Of a stretch of DNA of 64,000 nt, positions 21,011 to 32,197 are shown piece by piece; position 1 is the stretch's first letter, and each line of letters starts with the position of its first letter. The notes beneath the pieces were generated by a model. It worked only from the letters and a program-made list of their open reading frames with translations, did no database searches and was not told the DNA's origin. The DNA is from Caenorhabditis remanei (lineage: Eukaryota > Nematoda > Chromadorea > Rhabditida > Rhabditidae), in NCBI RefSeq assembly GCF_010183535.1, contig NC_071328.1:12152001-12216000 (forward strand), given 5' to 3'. The position numbers and the translations under genes were made by a program.

Positions 21011-21747
21011 TTTCCCAATAAAAACTGTTTTTCTCATGATTTTGGTCGAGTATTTAGTGAAAACAAGCAATATAAGATGATGTTAAAGTTGACGGAAAAT
21101 TCGAGTCAGGTGACTTATTTCGTTTTATTTTTCTCAAAAATTCAGAGCTCATAGTCCCTTTGTATCATCTTGCCGATACGATTGTCGTATGGTTACTGTA
21201 AGTTCGATAAGCGGTGTAGATAGGTCAAATCTGAAACGCGCCACCGACACCCCAGTCCCTTCTCCTATTTGTATTTTCCCCCCTTCTTACAATTCTTTTT
21301 TCTCCTCGAACCGCCTTTTTCACTTCCATTTTCTCCTTTTTATATACAATCATATTCTATACAAAACCCATCCATTCCGTCCTCCCCCACCTCTTCTCAC
21401 TCATCATAATAGCACCATTTCCGGTGTCTCTTTACTTTTTTTCCCTCTTTTTAGTATAGTCATCATTGTATGAGTCCTCGCCGTTATAGTACTCGAATCG
21501 AATGAATGAACTAGTAAATGGATATGTATCGGAATTAGGTAACAATGAAGAAGAGTAAGAGAGAGAGAGAGGGAGATGATATAATTATGGGGTGTCAGGG
21601 GGGTGAAGTGACAACGATTAGCTAATATTGGGGTGGAGGGGAGAGAGAGATTTAATCTGAAATTTATTAGATGAGTTGGGTGAAAACGAAGTGAACCGGA
21701 AGGGAGACATTTTTGAAAAATGATAGCTATAACTAATGGGAGCTACA
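21010..21747. other. No gene seen; CT-rich then GA-rich sequence
   Basis: 21240-21450 is C/T-rich and 21540-21660 is GAGAGA-rich. Open frames here are pyrimidine-tract artefacts with no recognisable protein. Confidence 0.35.
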
Positions 21748-22168
21748 TCACCGTGTAGTAAGATATGCAATTTTTCCTTTTTCAGTTGAAAATGACCATC
21801 TTTGAGAGGGTGTTACGGTATCACTTATTGTCCCACAGTGTAAATTATGCATAAACCATACAGATCAAAAGTAGAGCTTCATTTTTGTAGTTGACAACTT
21901 TTTTGTACGGACACTCTCTAGAGAGCTACACATCGACAAGGTAATTTCTTCTTCAAATCGACCAATTCCAGGGCAAAATAGAGTGATTATTGAGCTGTCC
22001 CCTTAAAATGAGCATAACTCTCTAGGGAGTATCCGTACTACTTTTGATCTGAATAATTCATTAAAAATCTACTTAATGGGACAATCAGAATTACCATGAC
22101 ACACTCACAAAGTTTGACAATTTCAACTGTAAAAGGTAAATGTTCGTATCTTTTTGCACAGTACTGTA
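21748..22168. repeat. Family A palindromic MITE
   Basis: CACCGTGTAGTAAGATATGC at the left and TTTTTGCACAGTACTGTA at the right. The mirrored blocks are CAGTTGAAAATGACCATCTT, TTTGTAGTTGACAACTTT, CACTCTCTAGAGAG, CTCTCTAGGGAGTATCC and CACACTCACAAAG. The right copy of the GTTGTCAACTACAAA segment is deleted. Confidence 0.75.
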
Positions 22169-23955
22169 ATTGTTCCAATAGTTCACAGTTCCCCATATGC
22201 TTTCACAAAATCTCTGTTCTTCCTCCCCTCCCGTGTTTCAACTCATTACAATACAACACTTCACCTGACCTAATTATCATTTGTGTTCCAGTTATTATCA
22301 CTTGTTTATTTGTTTTCCCTCCATTCATTTTATCATTTTCCACCACCTCTTCCCTCACTTCAAAGCCATAAAACTTTTGAGATAAAACTAATACTCTTGA
22401 TGGAAAGGAACACGACAAAGACAGTGAGTCTTGTTATCAGTGGGGGCATCAGTGATCACTAATTAAGGAGAAGGTGAGTAGAAGTTCAGGTACTCGAATC
22501 TGAAAAAATGTCAGCTGTCTCATCTCGTCCAGTCTCCGAAATTTTCGGATCCGTATTTCAAGATTGCGGGTGTTTCAAAAATTTGTTTATCGCTCTGATT
22601 CGGCCCTATCTTCGTCTCGTCTTGCCTATTCCCACCTAGACCCCCAGTCCCATCTTATGAGTCTTAGGACACTAGAATCTCGATATATTCAGAAATGTGA
22701 ATCATTCAGAATCTGAACTATCGCAGGCAACAAATCAGGAACGCTGGAGACGAAACGAATCGAGAGAATTCGGATTTCCTATATTCTTGGGAGTCTCGGG
22801 AGTCGGTCTGGAACTCAATATTCTAAACTCCCGATCCGAGACCGGACGAGACTCCATTCGAAATTCCTGAATTACAGAATCTAGGATCGAGCTACAGTAA
22901 CCCGGATTCAATGTTTTAGCTACCGTAACTCCTAGAATCGTCTAAACTACTGTAATCCTTTACGTCCTGATTCCAAAGTTACAGTACCTCTCTAGGATCC
23001 AACTACAGTAATACGGATCCAGGATCCAAGATTTTTCATCCTGAGTTACAGTAACCCGGATTTAATTTTCTAGCTCACTGTCACGTTTTCTCGAGACCAC
23101 AAGGTCTCGAGATTCCAAGATCGAGAATCCTGTCAGCCTTCATCTCGTTGAGACTCCCAAGACGAGACCCAACGAGAACCAACATACGAAACGAGACGAG
23201 ACTTCTCGAGACTCTCGTTCTTATCTGTATCTCCACAATCCCCCATATTTCTGTCAACTCTCCAAAAACATTTGTTTTCCCTATTTCTCTACTTTTTTCG
23301 AAACAAAAGCAAGTATTTTTTGTTTTCTTTTCCCCCAAAATCTTCCAATCTCTTCTTCCCCACTTTTCTGTAGATTTTTGCGATGAGTCACAGGTGTTAT
23401 TAGTCATGAGAGAATTGAGGAGAGAGAGAGAGAGAAAGTATGTATTACAACGCGTTGACCATTGGGACAGAAGAGAGAGAAAAGTGACTAATGGAAACGG
23501 AAACTCTCTCTCTCTCTCGAACAGAAATAATGTGTCATTCATTGGGGAAGAAAAGGTGTTCGATTGATGGATTGATTTGAATGGAACTGGGTGGAAATGA
23601 TAAGCAATTTAGTGGGTTTTTCCTCAGGTAGAAAAAATAGTAGGAAAACAAAAAACAATCGAATTACCCCAACTGATATATAAGGAAACAGATCTCTTGC
23701 TCATAATTCTTTTTTTCCTAATCGACAGCGTTTTTGTGTGAAACCGGCTAGTTCAAGTAACGATAGCTGTAGTTATAGCAGATTTTAAGATTTTTATCCT
23801 TCATTTTGTAATAACTATTGTACATTTTGAGATATCGCATTATGGAGAGAAAATAAGTTATTTTCAGAACCACATATTTCAGAAAGGTGAAGCGATAGAA
23901 AAGCGTTATTGTGCTGAAATATGCTGAAATTTCACTTTTCATATAGATCAGAAAT
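22169..23955. other. No gene seen; diverged CTACAGTAACCCGGATT-type repeats
   Basis: 22680-23220 contains many imperfect copies of ACTACAGTAACCCGGATTC and of GAATCTCGAGAC / GTCTCGAGATTC, including the nearly self-complementary CGAGACCACAAGGTCTCGAG at 23092-23111. 23220-23560 is CT- then GA-rich. Long frames on both strands here reflect base composition, not protein. Confidence 0.4.
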
Positions 23956-23959
23956 CAGG

Positions 23960-24350
23960 CTACATTTTTATAGTTGACAACTTTTTGATATTTTTTCATG
24001 CTGGCGAGATATCAGCGTTCAAAGTTGAACAATTGAGAGAGTAAGAGAGATCAGAGAAGTCAGACACTCTAGCTTGTCTGCGTCTCCCTCCCACTCGCTA
24101 CTATGTTCAAAGGGGTATATCTCAAGAGCCTGAGGAGCTATCAAAAAGTGACCAATTACAAAAATGTTGCGGATGAAATTTTGCACATCTTATCAGTTGA
24201 TCACTTTTTGATAGTTTTTCAGAATTCAGAGATGGAGACGCAGAAATGTCAGACTGTACATTTCTCTTCTATCTCATCTTCAAATACACATATCTCAAAA
24301 CCAAGAAGAGCTACCAAAAAGTTGTCAACTACAAAAATGAAGATTTAGTT
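23960..24350. repeat. Family C hairpin
   Basis: TTTTATAGTTGACAACTTTT and TGATATTTTTTCATGCTGGC, then a GATCAGAGAAGTCAGACACT / CTAGCTTGTCTGCGTCTC core. The mirrored GTATATCTCAAGAGCCTGAG and GCTATCAAAAAGTGACC arm follows. A second partial unit ends AAGTTGTCAACTACAAAAAT. Confidence 0.8.
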
Positions 24351-24899
24351 TTGATCCACTCAAAAAGTATAAATTTGACAAATTTCGAAAATCCCCTCCG
24401 CCAGATCTAGTCGCCTTTTTTCTCAAAGCACATGTTTTAAGACTATCTATTTTTGTATGAGTCAACCTCACTATCAGAAGGATACGGCCCAAAAACTGGC
24501 CAAGATTTTTAGACCCCTCTACCCCAAAATTTCAGACCCCTCAACTAATTACCCACAACTCATCTAAAGCTCTTACTCCCCTCTCTCATTTCAAACTCTT
24601 TACAACAAAAACATCGTTAACAAAATAGAAAAATGACCAGCAGGTATATCTTCTCTGTTGTAATGACATTAACATTTGGCTAGTGGTTCTATATAGTTTT
24701 TGGAGAGAGTGTGTAAACCCTTTTTGACCAAAAATTTAATGTTGATTCTTAAGTGAGTAGTGAGCATAAAGGTCTTGGGAGGGAAAATGTAATAAGAAAC
24801 TTTAGGAATGTTTTACTGAAAATAAGGTGATTGGGAAACGGGTGGGGTCGACATCAAGTTCTCTGAGAAGTCAAGTAGTCAGGAATTGTCACAGTTGCT

Positions 24900-25085
24900 C
24901 AAACGATATGACATAGAAAAAATTCAGAGCTACATATTGGTAATTGACAATTTTTTGATAGCTCTTCAGGCTGTTGAGATCTGCGTCTTTTAACATAGTA
25001 GCGAGAGGGAGGGAGACGCAAAGAAGCTAGACAGTATGACTTCTCTGCGCTCTCTCCCTCTCTCTCTCTTCTTCCCTGTTGCTCC
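24900..25085. repeat. Family C hairpin, half copy
   Basis: TAATTGACAATTTTTTGATA, TTGAGATCTGCGTCTTTTAA, then GGAGACGCAAAGAAGCTAGA and GACTTCTCTGCGCTCTCTC. The mirrored outer arm is missing. 24350-24900 and 25085-25640 hold no supportable gene. Confidence 0.65.
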
Positions 25086-25639
25086 AAAATACCCTTCAAA
25101 ACTCTTTCAAATGAATCATTTTGATTTAATACCTTTCAATTCCTCCCCTCGTTACTTATTTACCTTCTCTTCTCCCTCCTTCATTTCCACTCATAAATCT
25201 GATGACCCATTCAAAAACCGCATTATTGTGTCCACTCTCATCTTCTATTTCGGTTCCCAGGATACTTTTTCTCCTCTTTTTTCTCTTCTTTTCTCTCATT
25301 CGGCATCTTCCACAAAAAAGCGTGAATTACACGGTTACTACTATGTATTCACATTCCAACTGAACAACTTTCAATTCTTCGTTCTCCATGTGTATACAGT
25401 AGGCTTCTTCTTCCTCATTGTTGGCAAAAGTAGAAGAAGAAGATAGAAATTTCGAGAATCTAAAAATAAGAAAAACAGTCAGATGGAATGCTTTTAGTGC
25501 GTTGATTTGTGGGGTGAGGAAGATAATTGGATTTGATAATTGAAATTTTTATCATGAGCAATAGTTTTGAAAAGACCAAAAAACAATACTACGGTAACCA
25601 AACGAGGATGAGAGAGAAGAGGCGCAGAGAAACTAGAGT

Positions 25640-26170
25640 GAAACTTCAGAACGTCATTACTTCATAGCTTGCGGAGTTATCAAAAAGGTGTTAACTACAA
25701 AAATGATTGGTATAATATTCTACACATTTTACTAGTTGACAACTTTTTGATAGCTATTTTGACTGTCGAGATACACCTCTTTGAAGGGTAAATAGAGAGA
25801 AGGGAGAGTGAGTGTACGCAGAGAAGCCAGACACTCTAGCTTCTCTGCGTCTCCCGGTGTTGGCTGTTTATGGAAACTGAAATCTTACTCCTAATTTTCT
25901 TCAAAGCCTTCTTCTACACATTTTTTAAGTTAAAATCTTCACTGTAGCTTTACAATGAAATGAGATATACGTAGTCTTCTACACTATTTCAGCCACTGGG
26001 CTTGGAACAGTCATATCTGAAAATCTATTGAAGCTATAAAAAAGTTGCAGACTACAAAACTGATCAGTATAGAATTTAGCACATTTTGTTAGTTGAAAAC
26101 TTTTTTCTAGCTTTTTGATGTAGCAAGATATGGTCTTTCAAAGCAGAGCCAGCATCGAGCGCCGTCATGC
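25640..26170. repeat. Family C hairpins
   Basis: GAGTTATCAAAAAGGTGTTA, TAGTTGACAACTTTTTGATA and GTCGAGATACACCTCTTTG are followed by a CAGAGAAGCCAGACACTCTA / GCTTCTCTGCGTCTCC core. A further unit ending AGCAAGATATGGTCTTTCAA follows. Confidence 0.75.
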
Positions 26171-27530
26171 TCGCTGCGTAGCGACTCGTCAAGTGATAAG
26201 CCGATACGGATTTCCAGCAACCCCTAGTTTTTTTCTAAATCGAGGATTCCTCTTGTCTCTCTCCTTCTCATTTCTAACTTAACCTATTTCAACTTGTCAT
26301 CCAATTCCATTAACACCTTTCTCCTCTCCTCTTTTCTCTTTCATCACTCTTCATTTCCCTCTTTTTTCTATCGCCCCCGGGTGGTATAATTGCCTCCTCG
26401 CCTTTCATCAAAAATGAGGGCACTATCGGGAGATACATACCCACCGCCACGAAAATTCTAATTCTATTCCGGTGTTGAGATGGGCGCCTCTCGTTTTCCC
26501 AAAATGTGATGATCCCTCTCTTTTTCCGAGAATGGAAGAGGAAAAGGCGATAATGGGTGGGGTAGAGGGAGAGAAGGGATTAGCCAACGATAGGCATCTC
26601 TGGACATATGTTGTTAGCTACGATGTGTTTGGACCATAGTAAATATTTTGTGTATATTTAGATTAGGATGCGAACCAACCACCTCATTTCGTTAATGGAT
26701 CTAAGCTGGCGAAAAAAGATTTGTTGGGGGCAAAGTTTGAACCCCTGACCTCGTGGACAGCGCGCGCAACCATTGCGCCACGCCTCACGCAGAACTGTAA
26801 GGTGGAAGGGCTTATAGAAAACCAAGAGTTTTTGGAAGAAGCTCGCCGCGATAATTTTGGTAAAAATGTCAATTTTCGTACTGAAGGCCAAGTCTATTCC
26901 CCACCCAAGGTCAAGTGGTACCCTAACACGTGGCAGAAGTGGGTCATTCCATATGGGAATCGTCGTGTGCAAATAACACTTATTCTTTACTCAATATGTT
27001 CGCTCGCTCCCTGTCTAAACTTGATTCATTTTTTCTTCACCCCAATAAATTTGAAAATGCTTCTCTTATCTCGAGTTCCAAATCTTTTAACCAGTAGGCG
27101 TCACCCTTCACTTCGAATCGGATTACTTTAGTCCATATAGATACCGATCTCTTTGTAAACCCTCTCTCTCTTCAGTCCCTCCTCCTACCGACCATCTGTC
27201 CATCTTATGTGGAACAGATAATTATGGTGGAGACCGGGAGAGAAGAAGAAGGACCTTCTCTCTTGCAATGTGGTTGGACACACCACATTGACTTGGAGGC
27301 AGAAGAGGGAGAGAGAGTATGTAAATTGAGGAGAGTGGCGAGACAATATGGAGGAATGAGTGACCCCTCGAAAAGATGGGTTTTTGGTGGTGTAATTGGG
27401 TGGAGAAAGGAGGAGACGTGAAGAGAAGAACACCATTTTCTTTTTTTGCGTTGCCACCACTAACAGCACCTTCTAATAAGCAGCCGGCGAACTTTGGTGT
27501 GACGCCATGATTTTCAAGGTAGCCCGATAG
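26170..27530. other. No gene seen
   Basis: Apart from the tRNA-like segment, this is pyrimidine- and purine-rich sequence with overlapping frames on both strands that resemble no protein. Frames between 26720 and 27130 run through the tRNA-like relic. Confidence 0.3.
26731..26790 (-). other. tRNA-like sequence with Pol III A and B boxes
   Basis: On the minus strand: GGCGTGGCGCAATGGTTGCG (A-box TGGCGCAATGG), then GGGGTTCAAACTTTG (B-box), about 35 bases apart. The sequence resembles a tRNA D-arm to T-arm, but flanking acceptor stems do not pair by eye. A similar A-box reading TGGCGCAGGTGG occurs at 28586. It could be the head of a tRNA-derived SINE or a dead tRNA. Confidence 0.45.
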
Positions 27531-27534
27531 TCGT

Positions 27535-28100
27535 GATTTTGAATTCTGTGAATCTAGGACTACATTTTTGTAGTTGATAACTTTTTTCCGGCTCTTCTGG
27601 GTTTTGAGATATGCGTCTCTAAAGTTACGTATTTGAAGCTGCGCGTACTCATTAGAAGCCAACTTTAAACCAGTGTATCTCTATTCTTTGGAGAGCTATC
27701 AAAAAGTTGTTAACTAACAAAATATGAAAATTTTCATCTAGATCAATTTTGTAGTTGGCAACTTTTTTTAAAATTCAAGCATTCTGAGATATGGATCTTC
27801 AAAGTTTGGCATTTAACTGAAACGAATTTATAGGTGCTACCTCTAAACAGTTGCAGCAGCAGAAACTTTATCAAAGAGTTAGCAACTATGAAAATGAAGG
27901 GTCGTTTGAATCTTTCGATTCTAAATAGTTGTGAGTTGAAGACCTTCATGGTTACGGTTTTCGGTAATTGGTTGAAAAAAGGGAGTGTGCAAAGAACTCA
28001 GACACTCTAGCTTCTCTGCGATCTCTCCAGATTTCAGCCCTCTACTCCTTCTCTCCATCTGAGAGGTATATCAAACAGTTTCCAGCTATCAGTGTTCGAA
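27535..28100. repeat. Family C hairpins
   Basis: CATTTTTGTAGTTGATAACT, TTTTGAGATATGCGTCTCTA, GAGCTATCAAAAAGTTGTTA, then TTTTGTAGTTGGCAACTTTT and a degraded AAGAACTCAGACACTCTAGC / TTCTCTGCGATCTC core. Confidence 0.65.
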
Positions 28101-28585
28101 GTTAGCAACCGAGACCACTTTAGTTTAAACATTCCAAAACAATTCCCCCCATCATGGCTCTCAAAATTTCATTCGAAAAACCCTTCACCCCAATCTCACC
28201 TCAATTCACCCATTCCACCTTCTGAATACACTCTTTTCATGCTCTTTTGAAAGGATCAATGTCTCCTTTTCGAACCTGATTTCTTATTCATGAAGAAATC
28301 CCACTCGAAATTCTTGATTCTTCATTTGTCACATTTACATTTTCTGCATTTTTGACACTGACATTCGGAGGGATACAAGTACTTATGCACTTTACTTTTT
28401 GTGTCCGTTTCGTAGATCAAATTTGTGTTTTTTTCTGTTCACGCTTTAATGAGGTGTTATTGAATCTTATTTTCAGAAAGATTTGTTTTTAGAATCAGCT
28501 AGTTCCTTGTTGTTAGTCTGGCGACAGTCTCCAGGGTAACGCGGTTTTATCAACCCACGCCCGTTCCTTCGTGGTTTCTCTGTGG

Positions 28586-28645
28586 TGGCGCAGGTGGGTG
28601 CGCGCCTCTTTTTGGTTTTACCTTCGGGAGTTCGACTCTCGTCTC
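28586..28645 (+). other. tRNA-like sequence with Pol III A and B boxes
   Basis: TGGCGCAGGTGGGTGCGCGC (A-box at 28586) is followed by GGGAGTTCGACTCTCG (B-box at about 28626-28640) and then a T-rich run. It resembles the minus-strand element at 26731-26790 in its A-box and the following GCGCGC. No complete cloverleaf is apparent. Confidence 0.4.
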
Positions 28646-31600
28646 ATCTTTTAGTTTTTTCTTCCATTTTTCTTTTAATTTTCTGAAGAGCCATTCTTAA
28701 TTAAGCCAGAAAAGAGACACTTTTAATTCCAATATCCCCATATTTTCCTCATAAAACCTTCTGCTCTCCGCTTCCCTTCCTCACCGAACCGCCCCATTTT
28801 CCATTTCCAATTTTCATTACCCATTCCAAAAATAGTCATCTTCTTTTTCTCTCTTCAAACCCAATTTCGCCTTGTTGACACCATCCGCCTCTCAACTGAA
28901 AAATTTTCCAATTTCCCCTTTTATTTTTGCGTCACCAAAAAGTGAACACAAAATTTTAAAATTATTCCGGGAAGAAATAAGGTCGTAAAACTTTTTTTTG
29001 TGAATATTTTTATCGAATCCCAATCTATTTTGACATTGTGTAGGCTGGTTGTGTTCTCTGTTATCGAATCGAATCGGTGAGTCACTCAACCACTATCCTT
29101 ATCTTTTTTCTATGCATATTCCCATGTTTTACTTGTGTCCATTCCATTATTGATGATAAGATAGTCTTTGGGTCAAAGATACAATCATTCGGCTCCATGG
29201 AGCACTTTTTGGCTAAAAATCCTTCATTTCTAATTTCGGACTACGGTAGCTGAAAAGTTGTGCATGCGCATTCGGTGTATGCGTACCGTAATCACCGCTA
29301 ACTTTTTCCACCGCCAATTGTTTGTTTTTGAATTTTATATTCATTTTTCACCCATTTTTCTTCTCTTTTCCGCGTCCATTTTTCTGAAAAATCTCCTCTC
29401 CATTCTTGTCAACATCATGAATATATTCGTGATATTCTCGTTGTTTTCCCCCCTATTTGTTCGTTATTCTCAACTGTTTTTCCCTTCTGTCTGTCTCTAT
29501 TCACGCGTTCCGACAGGTGTATTACGACTTCTGTTTACTGCTCCGGCGTACTCTGAATTTTCGAAATTTCGCAAGCTTCAAAAGAATCCATTTGCACCTG
29601 AGTTTTCAAACATTTATTCTCAATTTTTTCCTCGTAAATAATTTTTCGACCCCCGTCGCACACAACTCGGCCGAGTACTCGGTAAACATGACTACTCGCT
29701 GTCGGTAAAAAAAACAGAAAAAGAAAGAAAAAATCATGTGAAATCGTACCAAAAAATTTGCGAAAACAAGCTTCAGGTGACCGTTACGATTTTTTCATTG
29801 TTTACCTAGTACTACTGATGAGAAAAGAAGCTTCTGACCTAGTGCAAAGAAATGTGTCATTGGAAGAAAAAGGGGGAAAAATCAGAGATTTTGTTTGATT
29901 AAAGAAAGGGGAGGAGTCGAAAGTCACAGTAATCTATCGTCACAAGTTGAAAAAGTAGGGCATTTTTAGTCGAGGTTTTCTTACGAATTTTGCATGAATT
30001 GATCTCGATAACTCACTACAAGCGTTGGTTTCTTGGCAACTCAAGCTGTGTAAAAATATCATAATAATGTCGCTGGCACGGTGTTTTCTCACATTCTGGC
30101 TACAATTCTAGTCGAAAGAGTTTTCGTCTGATCGCAGTTAAGTTTGAGCTATTATATAGCTATGGGCCGGATTTCTTGATTCACTTCTGATGCGAGATTA
30201 TAACAAAGTTTATGTTCGCACGGTTTCTACGAGTTAAGTTCTAGGTGTATGAAATCGTTGGAAGAAGGCCAGAAGTCTTTCCTTGTCTGAGAAGTCTGAA
30301 TAACGAACATATCTTAGAAATGAGGGATGAGGACGTTGCCATTGGTTGAGTCCGAATTCTTGTCTAACGATGGTCCGGACAATTTTCCTCATAAGAACTT
30401 TGTCGTTCTCTTCACTATATCAGCTCTAAGCTTCCCTAGCTTGTTTTCCTTCTTACTCTCATGGTGAAATCCATAGATTGTCCTCATGATGCCGTCACAG
30501 AATTCCTTTTACGCAGTAATTTTTCAAAAAAGCCACCTATTCATCAACTCTCCCTTCTCTTCTTCCATTTCTCGAAAATATCTGAAATTCCATCTAATAA
30601 ATCGTCTATTGATAACCCCAAGTAGCTTCAGCAGCACATGCAAACATCCACATACAACCCGCCCCACCATCAGTCCCAAGACTCCGCCCACTTTTTTTCC
30701 GTCCGCTACGAGAGGCGGGAGAGACGCATTTGCCGCTGCCTGCAGGCGAAAGGGGGGACGTTTCGGTGGTGGTGGCTGCCCAGTCCACTGTGTGTATCAT
30801 TGCGGTTGTGGTGGTTGGGTGATGGTGGGTGACGGACTGGACCAACCACTATTCTTGTGGTGTCCTTGTCGTTTGGCTATCCCCTCTCTGGCACAATGTG
30901 TCCACCCCTGCTCTCATATTCATTCATTTCGTTGTCCTTCTTTTCTTTTCATTCCATTCGTCTTTTCCGGACGGGAGAGGATATTTCATGTTCTCTTTTT
31001 GACTCTCGATTTCGTAATCCATGTTTCATGGTGTTTCACTCATTTCGAAATCATGAATGACTCATAGATCGGACTCTCGCGACTTCTGTTCATTTTCACT
31101 GTTCTATATTTGTCCTGTTTCAAATTTTAGTGTAGGTGAGAACAGGCGTTGAATCAGAATTGAGAGCAAATAGGGGGCGGCGCGGTCCGGTGCAGGTAGA
31201 TCAAATGACACAGTGAGACCATTCAAATAGGTTTTTCCCGCCATTTTTCGTCTTGTCCCTCCCTTCCTCTCCTCGATCGAACAGTCCTCACTTATTGTCA
31301 TTATGAATTGTATGGAGGATTGAATGACCCCCTTTTCGACACCTCTCACCTGCTGAGAACAACCGGTTTTCTTGTAAAAAGGCTCTTTTTCATGTATTTT
31401 CCCTGTTTTTTTCTGGTTTCGGTATTGTTCTGGAAGACGTAGTAGATATGCATTGAACGATGGTGATTCGTCTTTGCAGTTCATCTCAATGAGAACCAGT
31501 ATTTCGCAGTTTTTTTCTCGTCATTCTCGAAAATCAGATTTCATTGTTCTTGAAATAGGTTCTGGAAGGCGTTACCGCTGGGTCATCAGCCGTATTTTTG

Positions 31601-32148
31601 TTTTCGAATATTCTGGGCTAATATCGATCCGCCTCCACATTCCCACAGCCTGTTTGACCTCTTCCCTCTGCTCTATCCTGTTCTAATCGACGTCACAACG
31701 GGTCAACAGACCAAACAGATTCATTGATTCTCTCATTCACCCCCATTTCCTCTGGTCTCATCGACGCTTTTTTTCCCTCATTTTTTGCCATCTTCATCTC
31801 AACCCAAAACCCATTCGTTAAGACGATTCTAGAATAGAAAATGAGCTCCCCTCTTCCTCTCAGAAGCCGAGTGCAATTAGTGCTTTTCTCGTCCTACGAG
31901 AGCAAGCCTATGCGCTCATTTCAGTTTTGTCTCTTGCCTACCAAAATGTGCTCTGAGCCAGTGGGAGAAGGCTCTCTATTCGATTACCCCCGTAATTGAG
32001 TTGACTTTCATGGGGACGACGACTGCGATGCAGTCCAGTGTCTTCTGTTTTTCTCATTTCACAATTTCTCTCTCTTTTTTTTATTCTTGTCCTTCTCTTC
32101 TTTCTCCTATTTTCGTTCCTCCCTTACGAAAATTAATGAGTCTAATCC
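28645..32148. other. No gene seen; 5' flank or long 5' intron of the calponin-homology gene
   Basis: CT-rich sequence without convincing exons. Possible short exon starts (for example ATGACTACTCGCTGTCG before GTAAAAA at about 29688) could not be linked in phase to anything. The block 30690-30850 is locally GC-rich. An acceptor at 32149-32156 (CCTTTTGCAG) means the downstream gene is either trans-spliced or has a 5' exon somewhere here. Confidence 0.35.
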
Positions 32149-32197
32149 TTTTGCAGTTTTCACTCGTCACTAACCAACCACTACAAACACATCAATA

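Noticed and set aside
22096..23567. Frames of 70-150 codons on both strands in the gene-free block
   Set aside because: They are rich in Ser/Phe/Leu or Arg/Glu from CT/GA tracts and overlap repeats. They show no conserved motif and no matching splice sites.
26658..27131. Overlapping frames of about 100-136 codons on both strands near 26.7-27.1 kb
   Set aside because: They run straight through the tRNA-like segment and have low-information composition; no exon partners.
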